Shown: positions 7,327 to 14,445 of the stretch, in pieces | Numbering within the stretch: position 1 is the first letter of the stretch | Layout: each line of letters starts with the position of its first letter | Source: Candidatus Kerfeldbacteria bacterium | GTDB taxonomy: Bacteria; Patescibacteriota; Patescibacteriia; PEXW01 | DNA length: 15,029 bases | Assembly: GCA_903867845.1 (NCBI GenBank) | Contig: CAIPSZ010000159.1 | Span: 1-15,029, forward strand | Direction of reading: 5' to 3' | Made by a program: the position numbers and the translations under genes | The notes under the pieces: generated by a model | What the model saw: only the letters and a program-made list of their open reading frames with translations | The model's database searches: none | Told to the model about the DNA's origin: nothing

Positions 7327-9428
7327 GAGAGGTTGTGAACTGCGGCGATGAATTGGGCACCGCGATCGAATTCATTTGCGAATAACCCAAAACTCGCTGC
7401 ACCGGGTGAGAGCAGAATGGTATCACCGGGAGCGGATTTTTTCCAGGCACAGCGCACGGCTTCGTGCATGGTGCGAGCAATGGTGTGCGGTACGGTTAAG
7501 TGTTTCAGGATTTTCTGCGTCGCAGAACCAGGTAAGAGTACGACGTACTTTACCTTTTCCAGTGCCGTGATGAGTGGTTGGAGGGGTAAGGCCTTATCAG
7601 TTCCTCCTGCAATACATATGCAGGGCGACTGCACGCTGGAAATGCCAAGTGCTGCCGCTTCTGGGTTTGTTGCTGTAGTATTGTCAATAAATATTCGTTT
7701 CTTGAATGTGCGAATCACTTCATTGCGCTCGGGAACGCCGGGAAACGTCCGGAGCGACTTCCGTATGACGGGCAGCGAAAAACCTAGCGCCCACGCGGCA
7801 AGCGTGACGTGCAATGCAGCGCGAAGTGTTCCCTCATCCTGCAAGCGTAGTGCACGTGTATGCAGGACGCGTACTCTTGCCTTCGTGACGCGGAGCATTA
7901 TCCAGCCATGTTCCACCCAGGCATTCGCACGCGGATTCGGTTGAAGTGATGTGTGGTACGATCGACCACATAATTTCAATGGGGCATGTGCTGGCCACTG
8001 ACTGTCCAGTGGAGTAACAGCAATCCCCAGTGCGGTCTGGCCGGAAAAAATTTTCGCCTTTACCTTCGCATACGCTGCCATAGTCCCGTGTCGATTTAAA
8101 TGATCGGGAAACAGATTGGTGACAATTCCACACGTAAGCTGCAATGGCACATCGCAACCATCTAGCTGGAATGAGGAGAGCTCGAGAATGACAGGTGTTT
8201 GTCCATCAAACGCCCTCGATTCAAGCAGTGGGGAGTGCCGGACATTACCAGCAAGCACAACCGATTGCTTCGCTGTCGCGTACACGTGTGCGAGCCACGT
8301 CGCTGTTGTGGTCTTCCCTTTTGTGCCAGTCACACCAATGATTGGGTTTGCCGATGCTTGACGGAAGAGCGCAATGTCATTCGTTACCCTGGCGCCTTGT
8401 GTGCGGGCAAAACGAAGCGGCAGTGCGTTTTGCGGTACCGCCGGATTTGCAATGATCACATCCGCAGCATGGATCGCGCTCTGTGCAGCCTTGGCTCCAA
8501 ATTTCCAAACGATTGGGAAGCCTCGAAATTTCTTTTGCAAGTTAGTAAAATGTTTTCGTGACTTCTGGTCATACGCAGTGACATGCGCGTGCTGCTGCAG
8601 TGCGTACGTTAGTGCTGCTTCGCCACCACCCTGCGCGCCAATGCCAAATACGGTCACGTTTCGTCCGCGCAAGTCCTGCGGTTGCGCGTGACGGACAATG
8701 ACGGTGAGAGTGTTCGCGTGCTCTGGACCATCACGCCGTGCAGATGGGAGCGAATGGGTTTCTTTCGTGCATACCGCGCTTTGCTCGATGTGCTTTGGTA
8801 GCACACCAGCTTTACGGAGTTGGTTGTACACGCCAGCCCGGAGGTCTACGCTTGCTTGACCATGAACACTGCAAACCGCCTTCGTACCTAATGTGTGACG
8901 GATAATCTTTAATCGTTTTACATCGCGTACTGTATAACAGTCACAACAAATTGCTGGCCCACACCAGACGCGGACATTCCGTAGGTCAACGCCCTGACCT
9001 TTGAGGATGTGCAGCGCTTTTGGCACGATCCCCTTCACCGCACCTTGCCATCCTACGTGCAGCGCGCCAGTCCACCCCGTAACCGGATCGGCGATGAGCA
9101 CAGGCATGCAATCAGCAGTAAAAATGCCAAGCGTGACCTCTGGTCGTTGCGTGAGCAAGCCATCGGTAGCCGGAAAGTATGTTGCTGGAGTGGTTGCTCC
9201 AGCCCCGACGTTGTCGCGTTCAACAATTTGAATACGCGAACCGTGCACTTGACGGCCGAGTGTCAGCGACGCAAGATCGGCGCTTACTGTTTGTAGAAAG
9301 CGCTTCCGCGCGCGACCAACTGACGTATGGGTATGCCCGGAAAACGTTAAGGGTTGCGCGGAAAGCGTTGCCGTTGCCTGAACGAAACCCGGCAACTGGG
9401 ACAGGAGCTGAGAGCGAAAAACCCGCAT
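7323..9428 (-). CDS. murD: PgeF (YfiH/YlmD)-MurD fusion: peptidoglycan editing domain joined to UDP-MurNAc-L-Ala--D-Glu ligase
   Basis: One 701-residue frame encodes two complete enzymes. Residues 1 to about 247 are a PgeF/YfiH/LACC1-type domain with the His-Cys-His metal site: QVHG (His62), TADC (Cys107), HVGW (His124), then GPAICCDCY (157-165) and a closing ARRDG. About 252-701 are MurD: VFGIGAQGGGEAA (260-272), P-loop GVTGTKGKTTT (365-375), LELSSFQLDG (415-424), NLFPDHLNRHG (438-448), Lys457 at the usual carbamylated-lysine position, IDNTTATNPEA (581-591), GGTDKALPL (608-616), LSPGAASFGLF (673-683). MurD adds D-Glu to UDP-MurNAc-L-Ala. In E. coli PgeF limits wrong residues (L-Ser, Gly) at position 1; relatives act on purine nucleosides. 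No stop and no in-frame ATG lies near the junction, so separate MurD is unlikely. I chose the ATG at 9426-9428, 41 bases after mraY; a longer frame would run back into mraY. Confidence 0.95.
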   Translation of the reverse strand: MRVFRSQLLSQLPGFVQATATLSAQPLTFSGHTHTSVGRARKRFLQTVSADLASLTLGRQVHGSRIQIVERDNVGAGATTPATYFPATDGLLTQRPEVTLGIFTADCMPVLIADPVTGWTGALHVGWQGAVKGIVPKALHILKGQGVDLRNVRVWCGPAICCDCYTVRDVKRLKIIRHTLGTKAVCSVHGQASVDLRAGVYNQLRKAGVLPKHIEQSAVCTKETHSLPSARRDGPEHANTLTVIVRHAQPQDLRGRNVTVFGIGAQGGGEAALTYALQQHAHVTAYDQKSRKHFTNLQKKFRGFPIVWKFGAKAAQSAIHAADVIIANPAVPQNALPLRFARTQGARVTNDIALFRQASANPIIGVTGTKGKTTTATWLAHVYATAKQSVVLAGNVRHSPLLESRAFDGQTPVILELSSFQLDGCDVPLQLTCGIVTNLFPDHLNRHGTMAAYAKVKAKIFSGQTALGIAVTPLDSQWPAHAPLKLCGRSYHTSLQPNPRANAWVEHGWIMLRVTKARVRVLHTRALRLQDEGTLRAALHVTLAAWALGFSLPVIRKSLRTFPGVPERNEVIRTFKKRIFIDNTTATNPEAAALGISSVQSPCICIAGGTDKALPLQPLITALEKVKYVVLLPGSATQKILKHLTVPHTIARTMHEAVRCAWKKSAPGDTILLSPGAASFGLFANEFDRGAQFIAAVHNLS

Positions 9429-9434
9429 GAATGC

Positions 9435-9462
9435 AGCATAGCATGCGGAACCATCGGAGCAA
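9435..9462 (-). promoter_or_regulatory. Possible internal promoter giving a leaderless pgeF-murD transcript
   Basis: On the minus strand TTGCTC (9462-9457), 16 bases, then TGC-TATGCT (9443-9435) form a weak -35 and an extended -10. Only six bases separate the -10 from the ATG at 9428, so transcription would start at the ATG itself. It lies in the only real gap between mraY and pgeF-murD. The -35 match is three of six. Confidence 0.35.
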
Positions 9463-9469
9463 GAAAACC

Positions 9470-10519
9470 TTACCAGGTCCTGTCTACCAGGTAGATGACG
9501 ACGCCAATGACGGCCATGACTGCGGCGATAATCCAGAAGCGCATGACAATCTTTGATTCGGGCCAACCTTTAGCTTCCAAATGATGGTGGAGGGGCGCCG
9601 AAAGGAATACTTTCTTACCCCGGAGTTTCTTGGAAATGAGCTGGATGATGACGCTCAGCGATTCGATCGCAAAGAGTAGCCCGATGATGGGGAGCAAAAA
9701 AGTGGTATTCGTGAGCATGGCCACGATGCCAAGGGTGACGCCTAAAGACATTGCGCCAGTGTCACCCATGAAGAAACGTGCTGGCGGGATATTGAACCAG
9801 AGGAATGCGAGCAAGGCACCGGCAATGACCCCGCAGAATGTGGCGAGCTCAAAGCGCCCCTGGGAAAACGCAATGGCGCCGTACGCGGTGAATGCCGCAA
9901 GCAGCGTGCCACCGGAAAGTCCGTCTAGCCCGTCAATTTCGTTCACCGAGAAAGCCGTAGCCACAATGACGAAGATGAAAAGCGGGACGTACCAAATGCC
10001 AATTTCAAAGTTCCCAAAGAACGGGACGTGGATGAGGTTGAAACCCAGCTTATTGTAGAACCACAGTGCCCCAACAATTGCGATTGCGGTGTAGATGAGA
10101 AGTTTATGGCGAACTTGCAAGCCCCCACCCTTCGGCCCCCACCCGCGGACGTTAAAGTAGTCGTCCACGAGCCCCACGAGTGCTGACGCAACCAGTGCCG
10201 CAATCGGTAACCAGGTCTGCTGGCGCGTGAGGAAGTTCAAGTCATGCCAGAAGCCAACATGTACAAGCTGCCGGATGATAAAAAAGAGTACTGCGAAAAC
10301 TGCAACTGTTACCCAAATGATGACCCCACCCATTGTTGGGGTGCCAGATTTCTTCTCGTGCAACTTGGCGAATACGGGGGCCGCCGCTGACGGCCGAATT
10401 TTTTTCACTAAACGGAAGCGATAGAGAAATGCAGACCACAGCGGTGTCACCAGCATTGCCGCAACGAACGAGAGTGACGTGAGGGTGAATATGCGAACCA
10501 CTGGCGCCTGGTCGATCAT
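9470..10519 (-). CDS. mraY: Phospho-N-acetylmuramoyl-pentapeptide-transferase MraY
   Basis: Polytopic membrane enzyme that transfers phospho-MurNAc-pentapeptide to undecaprenyl phosphate, making lipid I. The 349 residues carry about ten hydrophobic segments and the signature sites: KKSGTPTMGG (56-65), LVDDY (117-121, the paired Asp), NEIDGLDGLSGG (193-204, where many MraY have NLTDGLDGLA), FMGDTGAMSLG (250-260) and APLHHHLE (308-315, the HHH motif). The start ATG (10517-10519) follows the preceding minus-strand gene by 7 bases. WecA-type transferases lack this HHH motif and do not usually sit beside murD and ftsW. No Shine-Dalgarno motif is visible. Confidence 0.96.
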   Translation of the reverse strand: MIDQAPVVRIFTLTSLSFVAAMLVTPLWSAFLYRFRLVKKIRPSAAAPVFAKLHEKKSGTPTMGGVIIWVTVAVFAVLFFIIRQLVHVGFWHDLNFLTRQQTWLPIAALVASALVGLVDDYFNVRGWGPKGGGLQVRHKLLIYTAIAIVGALWFYNKLGFNLIHVPFFGNFEIGIWYVPLFIFVIVATAFSVNEIDGLDGLSGGTLLAAFTAYGAIAFSQGRFELATFCGVIAGALLAFLWFNIPPARFFMGDTGAMSLGVTLGIVAMLTNTTFLLPIIGLLFAIESLSVIIQLISKKLRGKKVFLSAPLHHHLEAKGWPESKIVMRFWIIAAVMAVIGVVIYLVDRTW

Positions 10520-10526
10520 AGTTCGA

Positions 10527-10934
10527 TTACGCTTGCTGGTAGCGAAGGAGGAACATACCCCAGGTCAACCCACACGTCATGATAAACGTAGCGGCGTGAA
10601 TAAGGAACACCGAACGTTCGGCGTGCTTGCGGGCAAATGGAAGGAGAAGGAGGACGTGTACGAGCATGAGGCATGTCGCAATTGCGGGGACGAGCCACAT
10701 GACCCACCACGAGCCAATGCCATCGATGCCAAAAGGAATGCTATAATGCGTAATGACCGACTCCTGGCCCGGCGGAAAAGTTCGAACCACTATGAACCAC
10801 GACAACGCGAGCATGACGACCGTGCCGAGCACTGGCCAGCGTTCAGCTGATCGCCAGAGTGGTGCAAAGGCGTGGCTGACCCGCGTACCAAAGCGCTGGC
10901 GAATTGGGTGTGTCATTGGGTTGCTGTTCATCAT
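10527..10934 (-). CDS. Small membrane protein of unknown function upstream of mraY
   Basis: Up to 135 residues with three membrane segments, about 35-51, 76-100 and 109-131. Between the first two is a conserved-looking loop HYSIPFGIDGIGSWW (63-77). From memory, small proteins with a H-Y-x-I-x-F-G-I-D-x-x-G-x-W pattern occur in many CPR genomes; I could not search this, and I know no function. It ends 7 bases before mraY, so it appears to be the first gene of the cell-wall operon. The start is uncertain: ATGs at 10934, 10931 and 10916 or a GTG at 10832 are possible, and the first membrane segment requires a start at or before about 10832. Every choice overlaps the divergent glycosyltransferase gene unless that one also starts later. 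Confidence 0.7.
   Translation of the reverse strand: MMNSNPMTHPIRQRFGTRVSHAFAPLWRSAERWPVLGTVVMLALSWFIVVRTFPPGQESVITHYSIPFGIDGIGSWWVMWLVPAIATCLMLVHVLLLLPFARKHAERSVFLIHAATFIMTCGLTWGMFLLRYQQA
10739..10747 (+). promoter_or_regulatory. Extended -10 promoter element of the glycosyltransferase gene
   Basis: TGC-TATAAT (10739-10747) is a perfect extended -10 box. No good -35 is present 16-18 bases upstream, as expected for some extended -10 promoters. The ATG at 10753 begins six bases after the last base of the box, so a transcript from here could be leaderless. The element lies inside the minus-strand membrane protein gene over its His-Tyr codons, so it could be fortuitous. Confidence 0.5.
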
Positions 10935-12654
10935 GGCTGTCTTACAGATTACCTCGATGCGGCAGGAAGTCCAAACAATTGACGAGGGTGTGCACTTGAG
11001 CTCGGGCGTGAGTTACTGGGTCACTGGTGATTTCAAACTGAACGAAGAACACCCGCCCCTCATCAAGCTTCTCGCTGCCCTTCCGGTCGTCCTCACTCAC
11101 CCTAAGGTACCGCTAGATGCGCAGTCCTGGAAAGATGGCAACGAATGGGCGTTTGCGCAAGACCTACTGTACCACAGTGGGAACAATGCCGATCTCTTGC
11201 TTTTCCTCGGTCGGCTGCCGATGGTACTCGTTTCATTACTTCTCGGTCTCGTTCTGTACCTGTGGGGAAGGAAAATTGCTGGCGACTGGGGCGGGCTGCT
11301 CACCCTAGGGTGGTTTTGCTTTGACCCAAACTTCCTAGCGCATAGCCGATACGTAACGACTGATGTAGGAGTTACCCTTGCCTTTGCCGCAACCTTGTAC
11401 GTCCTTGTCCGCTTGCTAGAGCACTGGAACTGGAAACGGTTGCTCACCTTTGCAATCGTCTTTGGTTTTGCCCAAGTCACGAAATTTTCCGCAATCTTCC
11501 TCTTGCCCGTATCCGTTCTTGCCGCATTCATCTGGATAGGGTGGTTTGCCCCGAATCGAAGCGTGCGGCTGGCAGTGAAGAAAGCGGCAACGGTTCTCGG
11601 TATAGCTATTGCCGGAAGTGCGGTTGCTATTTTCATTACCTACTTCGGACAAATCAAACAGGGGAAAAACGATCCCTGGATTCAAGCACTCTTCAACGAG
11701 CGCACGCGTATCGTTACTGAACATTTGGTAAGCAACCAACCGCCAATCGTCCAGCGTTTCATCCACCTTTCCGATACATCAACGACACTTGGACGTGCAG
11801 TGAACGGTCTCGTGCAAGATGCACCAATCCCGGCGTGGTCGTATTTCAAAGGTTTAGCAATGGTTGCAAACCACGACTTCTGGGGGCACCTGGCGTACCT
11901 CAACGGCCAGTACTCAAACTTCGGTTGGTGGTGGTACTTCCCTGAAGCATTCGCCATAAAAACCCCACTCGCCACATGCATCGTGTTCGTTCTTGGTCTA
12001 GTGAGTCTCGGCGTGTACCTCCGGAGGAAAAGCATCACCATCAATCCAGCGCTGTGGCTCGCGCTCACCGCGTCACTTGGCTACTTCCTGTGGAGCATGA
12101 CCGGGCACATCGACCTCGGCGTTCGCTACGTCTTCCCGGCATACCTTGGTGTGTTCACCCTCATTGGCTTCTTCCTCTCGAATGCTCTCGCTCAGCCAAG
12201 AGTCTGGTTTCGCATGGTCATCATCACGATTGCTGGTTTGTACGTCACGACGAGTCTCCTTGCATACCCAACGTACCTCTCCTACTTCTCGGAAGTTGTT
12301 GGCGGCGAAGCGAACGGACCAACGTACCTTGTGGATTCAAATATTGACTGGGGTCAGGATTTGAAACGCTTGACGACGTACCTAAGCGCACACCAAATCC
12401 CGTACGTGTGCATGAGCTACTTTGGCCAGGCAGACTTGGTGTACTACAAGCTCGATTTCCACTACCTCCCAACGGTGAACGACCCCCACACCCCTGCAGA
12501 TGTGAACTGCGTCGTTGCCATTAGCGTTACCAGCCTGCTCTCGCAGGACGGGGTCTACTGGTGGCTCAAACCTTACCAACCGGATGCGAGAATTGGCGGA
12601 TCTATTTACGTGTACGACTTTCGCAATGGTCGAACGCCACTCCTCAAGCGTTGA
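10753..12654 (+). CDS. Family 39-like (GT-C, PMT/ArnT-type) membrane glycosyltransferase
   Basis: Polytopic enzyme expected to use a polyprenyl-phosphate sugar and transfer it to an exported acceptor on the outer face of the membrane. After a first membrane segment (about 50-68) comes the GT-C catalytic-type acidic site TIDEGVH (75-81), then LNEEHPPLIK (96-105), YVTTD (200-204), many further membrane segments, GWWWYFPEAFAIKTPL (391-406), HIDLGVRYVFPAYLG (452-466) and a C-terminal soluble part with DSNIDWGQDLKRL (528-540). The acceptor and sugar cannot be read from the sequence. The start is uncertain: ATG 10753 fits the promoter just upstream as a leaderless start, but ATG 10792 or 10813 would reduce the antisense overlap with the minus-strand gene; all keep the first membrane segment. 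It is separate from the pil genes, which have their own promoter. Confidence 0.9.
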   Translation: MTDSWPGGKVRTTMNHDNASMTTVPSTGQRSADRQSGAKAWLTRVPKRWRIGCVIGLLFIMAVLQITSMRQEVQTIDEGVHLSSGVSYWVTGDFKLNEEHPPLIKLLAALPVVLTHPKVPLDAQSWKDGNEWAFAQDLLYHSGNNADLLLFLGRLPMVLVSLLLGLVLYLWGRKIAGDWGGLLTLGWFCFDPNFLAHSRYVTTDVGVTLAFAATLYVLVRLLEHWNWKRLLTFAIVFGFAQVTKFSAIFLLPVSVLAAFIWIGWFAPNRSVRLAVKKAATVLGIAIAGSAVAIFITYFGQIKQGKNDPWIQALFNERTRIVTEHLVSNQPPIVQRFIHLSDTSTTLGRAVNGLVQDAPIPAWSYFKGLAMVANHDFWGHLAYLNGQYSNFGWWWYFPEAFAIKTPLATCIVFVLGLVSLGVYLRRKSITINPALWLALTASLGYFLWSMTGHIDLGVRYVFPAYLGVFTLIGFFLSNALAQPRVWFRMVIITIAGLYVTTSLLAYPTYLSYFSEVVGGEANGPTYLVDSNIDWGQDLKRLTTYLSAHQIPYVCMSYFGQADLVYYKLDFHYLPTVNDPHTPADVNCVVAISVTSLLSQDGVYWWLKPYQPDARIGGSIYVYDFRNGRTPLLKR

Positions 12655-12679
12655 CCAGAACGTACTTTTTTGGCATAAT
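12651..12679 (+). promoter_or_regulatory. Sigma70-type promoter of pilB
   Basis: TTGACC (12651-12656), 17 bases, then CATAAT (12674-12679) preceded by TGG, an extended -10. Transcription should start near 12686. The -35 box contains the stop codon of the upstream glycosyltransferase gene, so the pil genes can be switched on separately although only 54 bases separate the frames. Confidence 0.7.
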
Positions 12680-12695
12680 GCAAGCACCATGCCAA
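12670..12695 (+). repeat. Inverted repeat over the pilB -10 box and transcription start (candidate operator)
   Basis: TTGGCAT (12670-12676) and ATGCCAA (12689-12695) are perfect 7-base arms around 12 bases. The left arm runs into the -10 box and the right arm lies just downstream of the expected start site. A smaller palindrome GCAT-A-ATGC (12673-12681) is nested at the left. No T-run follows, so it is not a terminator. Confidence 0.5.
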
Positions 12696-12712
12696 CAATA
12701 ATAAACCTGTGA
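12689..12712 (+). other. Possible seven-codon leader frame overlapping the pilB start
   Basis: ATG at 12689 reads M-P-T-I-I-N-L and stops at TGA (12710-12712), which overlaps the pilB GTG as GTGA. It begins about three bases after the predicted transcription start. Such a frame could deliver ribosomes to pilB in the absence of a Shine-Dalgarno motif. It may equally be chance. Confidence 0.25.
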
Positions 12713-14442
12713 AGTCCGCGACTTTAGCAAAAATCCTCATTAACGCAAACGTCCTTCCGGAGACCGATGTGAAAGCCGCGGTTGAAGCTGCGGATTCCAG
12801 TGGAATTGATTTGGACAAGTACCTCGTCGATCAGAACATCCTCTCGGAAAACGTTTTGTATGAGACCATTGCCAGCTACTACAAGCTGCCTTTCTTGGAT
12901 TTGAAGCAAGTTACCATTCGCAAAGACGTGCTGGAAGCTGTCCCCGAACCACTCGTCCAGGTCCACCAAGTCGTGGCGTACGACATGGATCCGAAGAAAA
13001 TTAAACTTGCCACGCTCGACCCGCGTGACTTGCAAACGTTTGAATTTATTAAGAAGAAAACCGGACTCATTCCCGAAATCACCATTACCACACCATCGAG
13101 TATTAAGAACGCACTCTCGCAGTTCCACAAAGGCCTTTCGGCGACGTTCAAGGAAATCACGACGAAGACTGAGGAAGCGGAACAGGGTACGGATGGTGAC
13201 AAAAAGCTCTCTGAACTCGCTGAAGATGTTCCCATTGTCCGTATTGTCGATAGCATGCTGGAGTACGCCATATTCGAGAGCGCGTCCGACATTCACATTG
13301 AACCGCAAGAGAATGACCTTGTCGTTCGGTACCGCATTGACGGAAGACTTAAACAGGTGATGACCCTACCGAAGAACACGCAATCCGGCATCATCGCCCG
13401 TATTAAAATTCTCTCGAACTTAAAGATTGACGAGCACCGCTTGCCGCAGGACGGTCGCTTCACCATAAATTCAAAGGATTACAAGGTCGCCTTCCGCGTT
13501 TCTATCTTGCCCGTTTACGATGGAGAGAAAGCGGTACTGCGCTTGCTGAACGAGTCAGCGCAAGTCCTCACGCTCGAGCAGCTGGGCTTGCAGCCACGTC
13601 CACTGGAAATGCTGAAACGAAATATTAAAAAGCCGCACGGGATCATCCTCGTCACTGGCCCTACCGGTTCGGGGAAAACGACTACCTTGTACACGATTTT
13701 GAATATCCTCAACAAACCCGAAGTGAACATTTCTACTGTGGAAGACCCGATTGAGTACCGCATGCCTCGCATCAACCAAAGCCAAGTAAATCCAAAAATT
13801 GGCTTCACTTTTGCCGGTGGTCTTCGCTCACTCCTGCGCCAAGACCCGAATATTATTATGGTTGGGGAAATCCGTGACAATGAAACCGCGGAAATTGCTG
13901 CGAACGCGGCGATGACCGGACACCTCGTACTCTCCACCTTGCACACCAACGATGCAGTCACGGCGCTCCCCCGTCTTGGGGAAATGGGCGTGCCGTCCTT
14001 TCTCATCGCTTCGACGACGAACATTCTCATGGCCCAACGTTTGGTACGGAAAATTTGCTTGCACTGCATCCAGAGCTACACGTTGACCAAAGCGGCAGTA
14101 GAAGACCTGAACAAGCAGTTTGAGGTCTCCTTCATTATGAAAACTCTTGCCCGTGAAGGCGCTATTCTCTCCGATACCGCACCTATTGAATCACTGCTCT
14201 TCTACCGGGGTAAGGGGTGCAAGCAGTGCAACCACGAAGGGTACAAAGGGCGCATCGGTATCTACGAAATACTTGAAGTCACGCACGAAGTTGCGGATCT
14301 CATCCTGAACAAGGGCACGACCGAGGACTTACGCCGGGCTGCTATGAAGCAAGGCATGCTCACCATGGCAGAAGATGGGTTCATTAAAGCGAAGTACGGC
14401 ATTACCACAATCGAGGAAGTTCTCCGGGTAACCAAAGAGTAA
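12709..14442 (+). CDS. pilB: Type IV pilus / type II secretion assembly ATPase (PilB/GspE family)
   Basis: Cytoplasmic hexameric ATPase that powers pilin polymerisation at the inner membrane. The 577 residues contain an N-terminal MshEN-type region (about 1-145), a linker, and the secretion ATPase core: SDIHIEPQ (193-200), RYRIDGRL (207-214), Walker A GPTGSGKTTT (317-326), Asp box VEDPIEY (344-350), Walker B around NIIMVGEIRD (381-390), and His box GHLVLSTLHTNDA (404-416). Four cysteines, Cys450, Cys453, Cys504 and Cys507, form the zinc-binding pattern CxxC...CxxC typical of PilB/GspE and absent from retraction ATPases of the PilT type. The start codon is GTG (12709-12711) with no Shine-Dalgarno motif; a seven-codon frame starting at ATG 12689 ends in a TGA that overlaps this GTG. 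pilC follows after 3 bases. Confidence 0.95.
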   Translation: MKSATLAKILINANVLPETDVKAAVEAADSSGIDLDKYLVDQNILSENVLYETIASYYKLPFLDLKQVTIRKDVLEAVPEPLVQVHQVVAYDMDPKKIKLATLDPRDLQTFEFIKKKTGLIPEITITTPSSIKNALSQFHKGLSATFKEITTKTEEAEQGTDGDKKLSELAEDVPIVRIVDSMLEYAIFESASDIHIEPQENDLVVRYRIDGRLKQVMTLPKNTQSGIIARIKILSNLKIDEHRLPQDGRFTINSKDYKVAFRVSILPVYDGEKAVLRLLNESAQVLTLEQLGLQPRPLEMLKRNIKKPHGIILVTGPTGSGKTTTLYTILNILNKPEVNISTVEDPIEYRMPRINQSQVNPKIGFTFAGGLRSLLRQDPNIIMVGEIRDNETAEIAANAAMTGHLVLSTLHTNDAVTALPRLGEMGVPSFLIASTTNILMAQRLVRKICLHCIQSYTLTKAAVEDLNKQFEVSFIMKTLAREGAILSDTAPIESLLFYRGKGCKQCNHEGYKGRIGIYEILEVTHEVADLILNKGTTEDLRRAAMKQGMLTMAEDGFIKAKYGITTIEEVLRVTKE

Positions 14443-14445
14443 GCT

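Noticed and set aside
7323..9566. Longer version of pgeF-murD starting at 9566
   Set aside because: The extra 46 residues would be read from inside mraY and do not resemble PgeF; the ATG at 9428 gives the normal PgeF N-terminus.
10975..11000. Minus-strand TTGGAC-17-TAATCT as promoter of the cell-wall operon
   Set aside because: Only three of six matches in each box; not enough to call. The operon promoter remains unidentified.
11097..11636. 179-codon frame on the minus strand opposite the glycosyltransferase
   Set aside because: Low-complexity basic sequence, antisense to clear membrane segments of the plus-strand gene.
12724..13308. 194-codon frame on the minus strand opposite pilB
   Set aside because: Antisense to conserved PilB sequence; contains no family motif.
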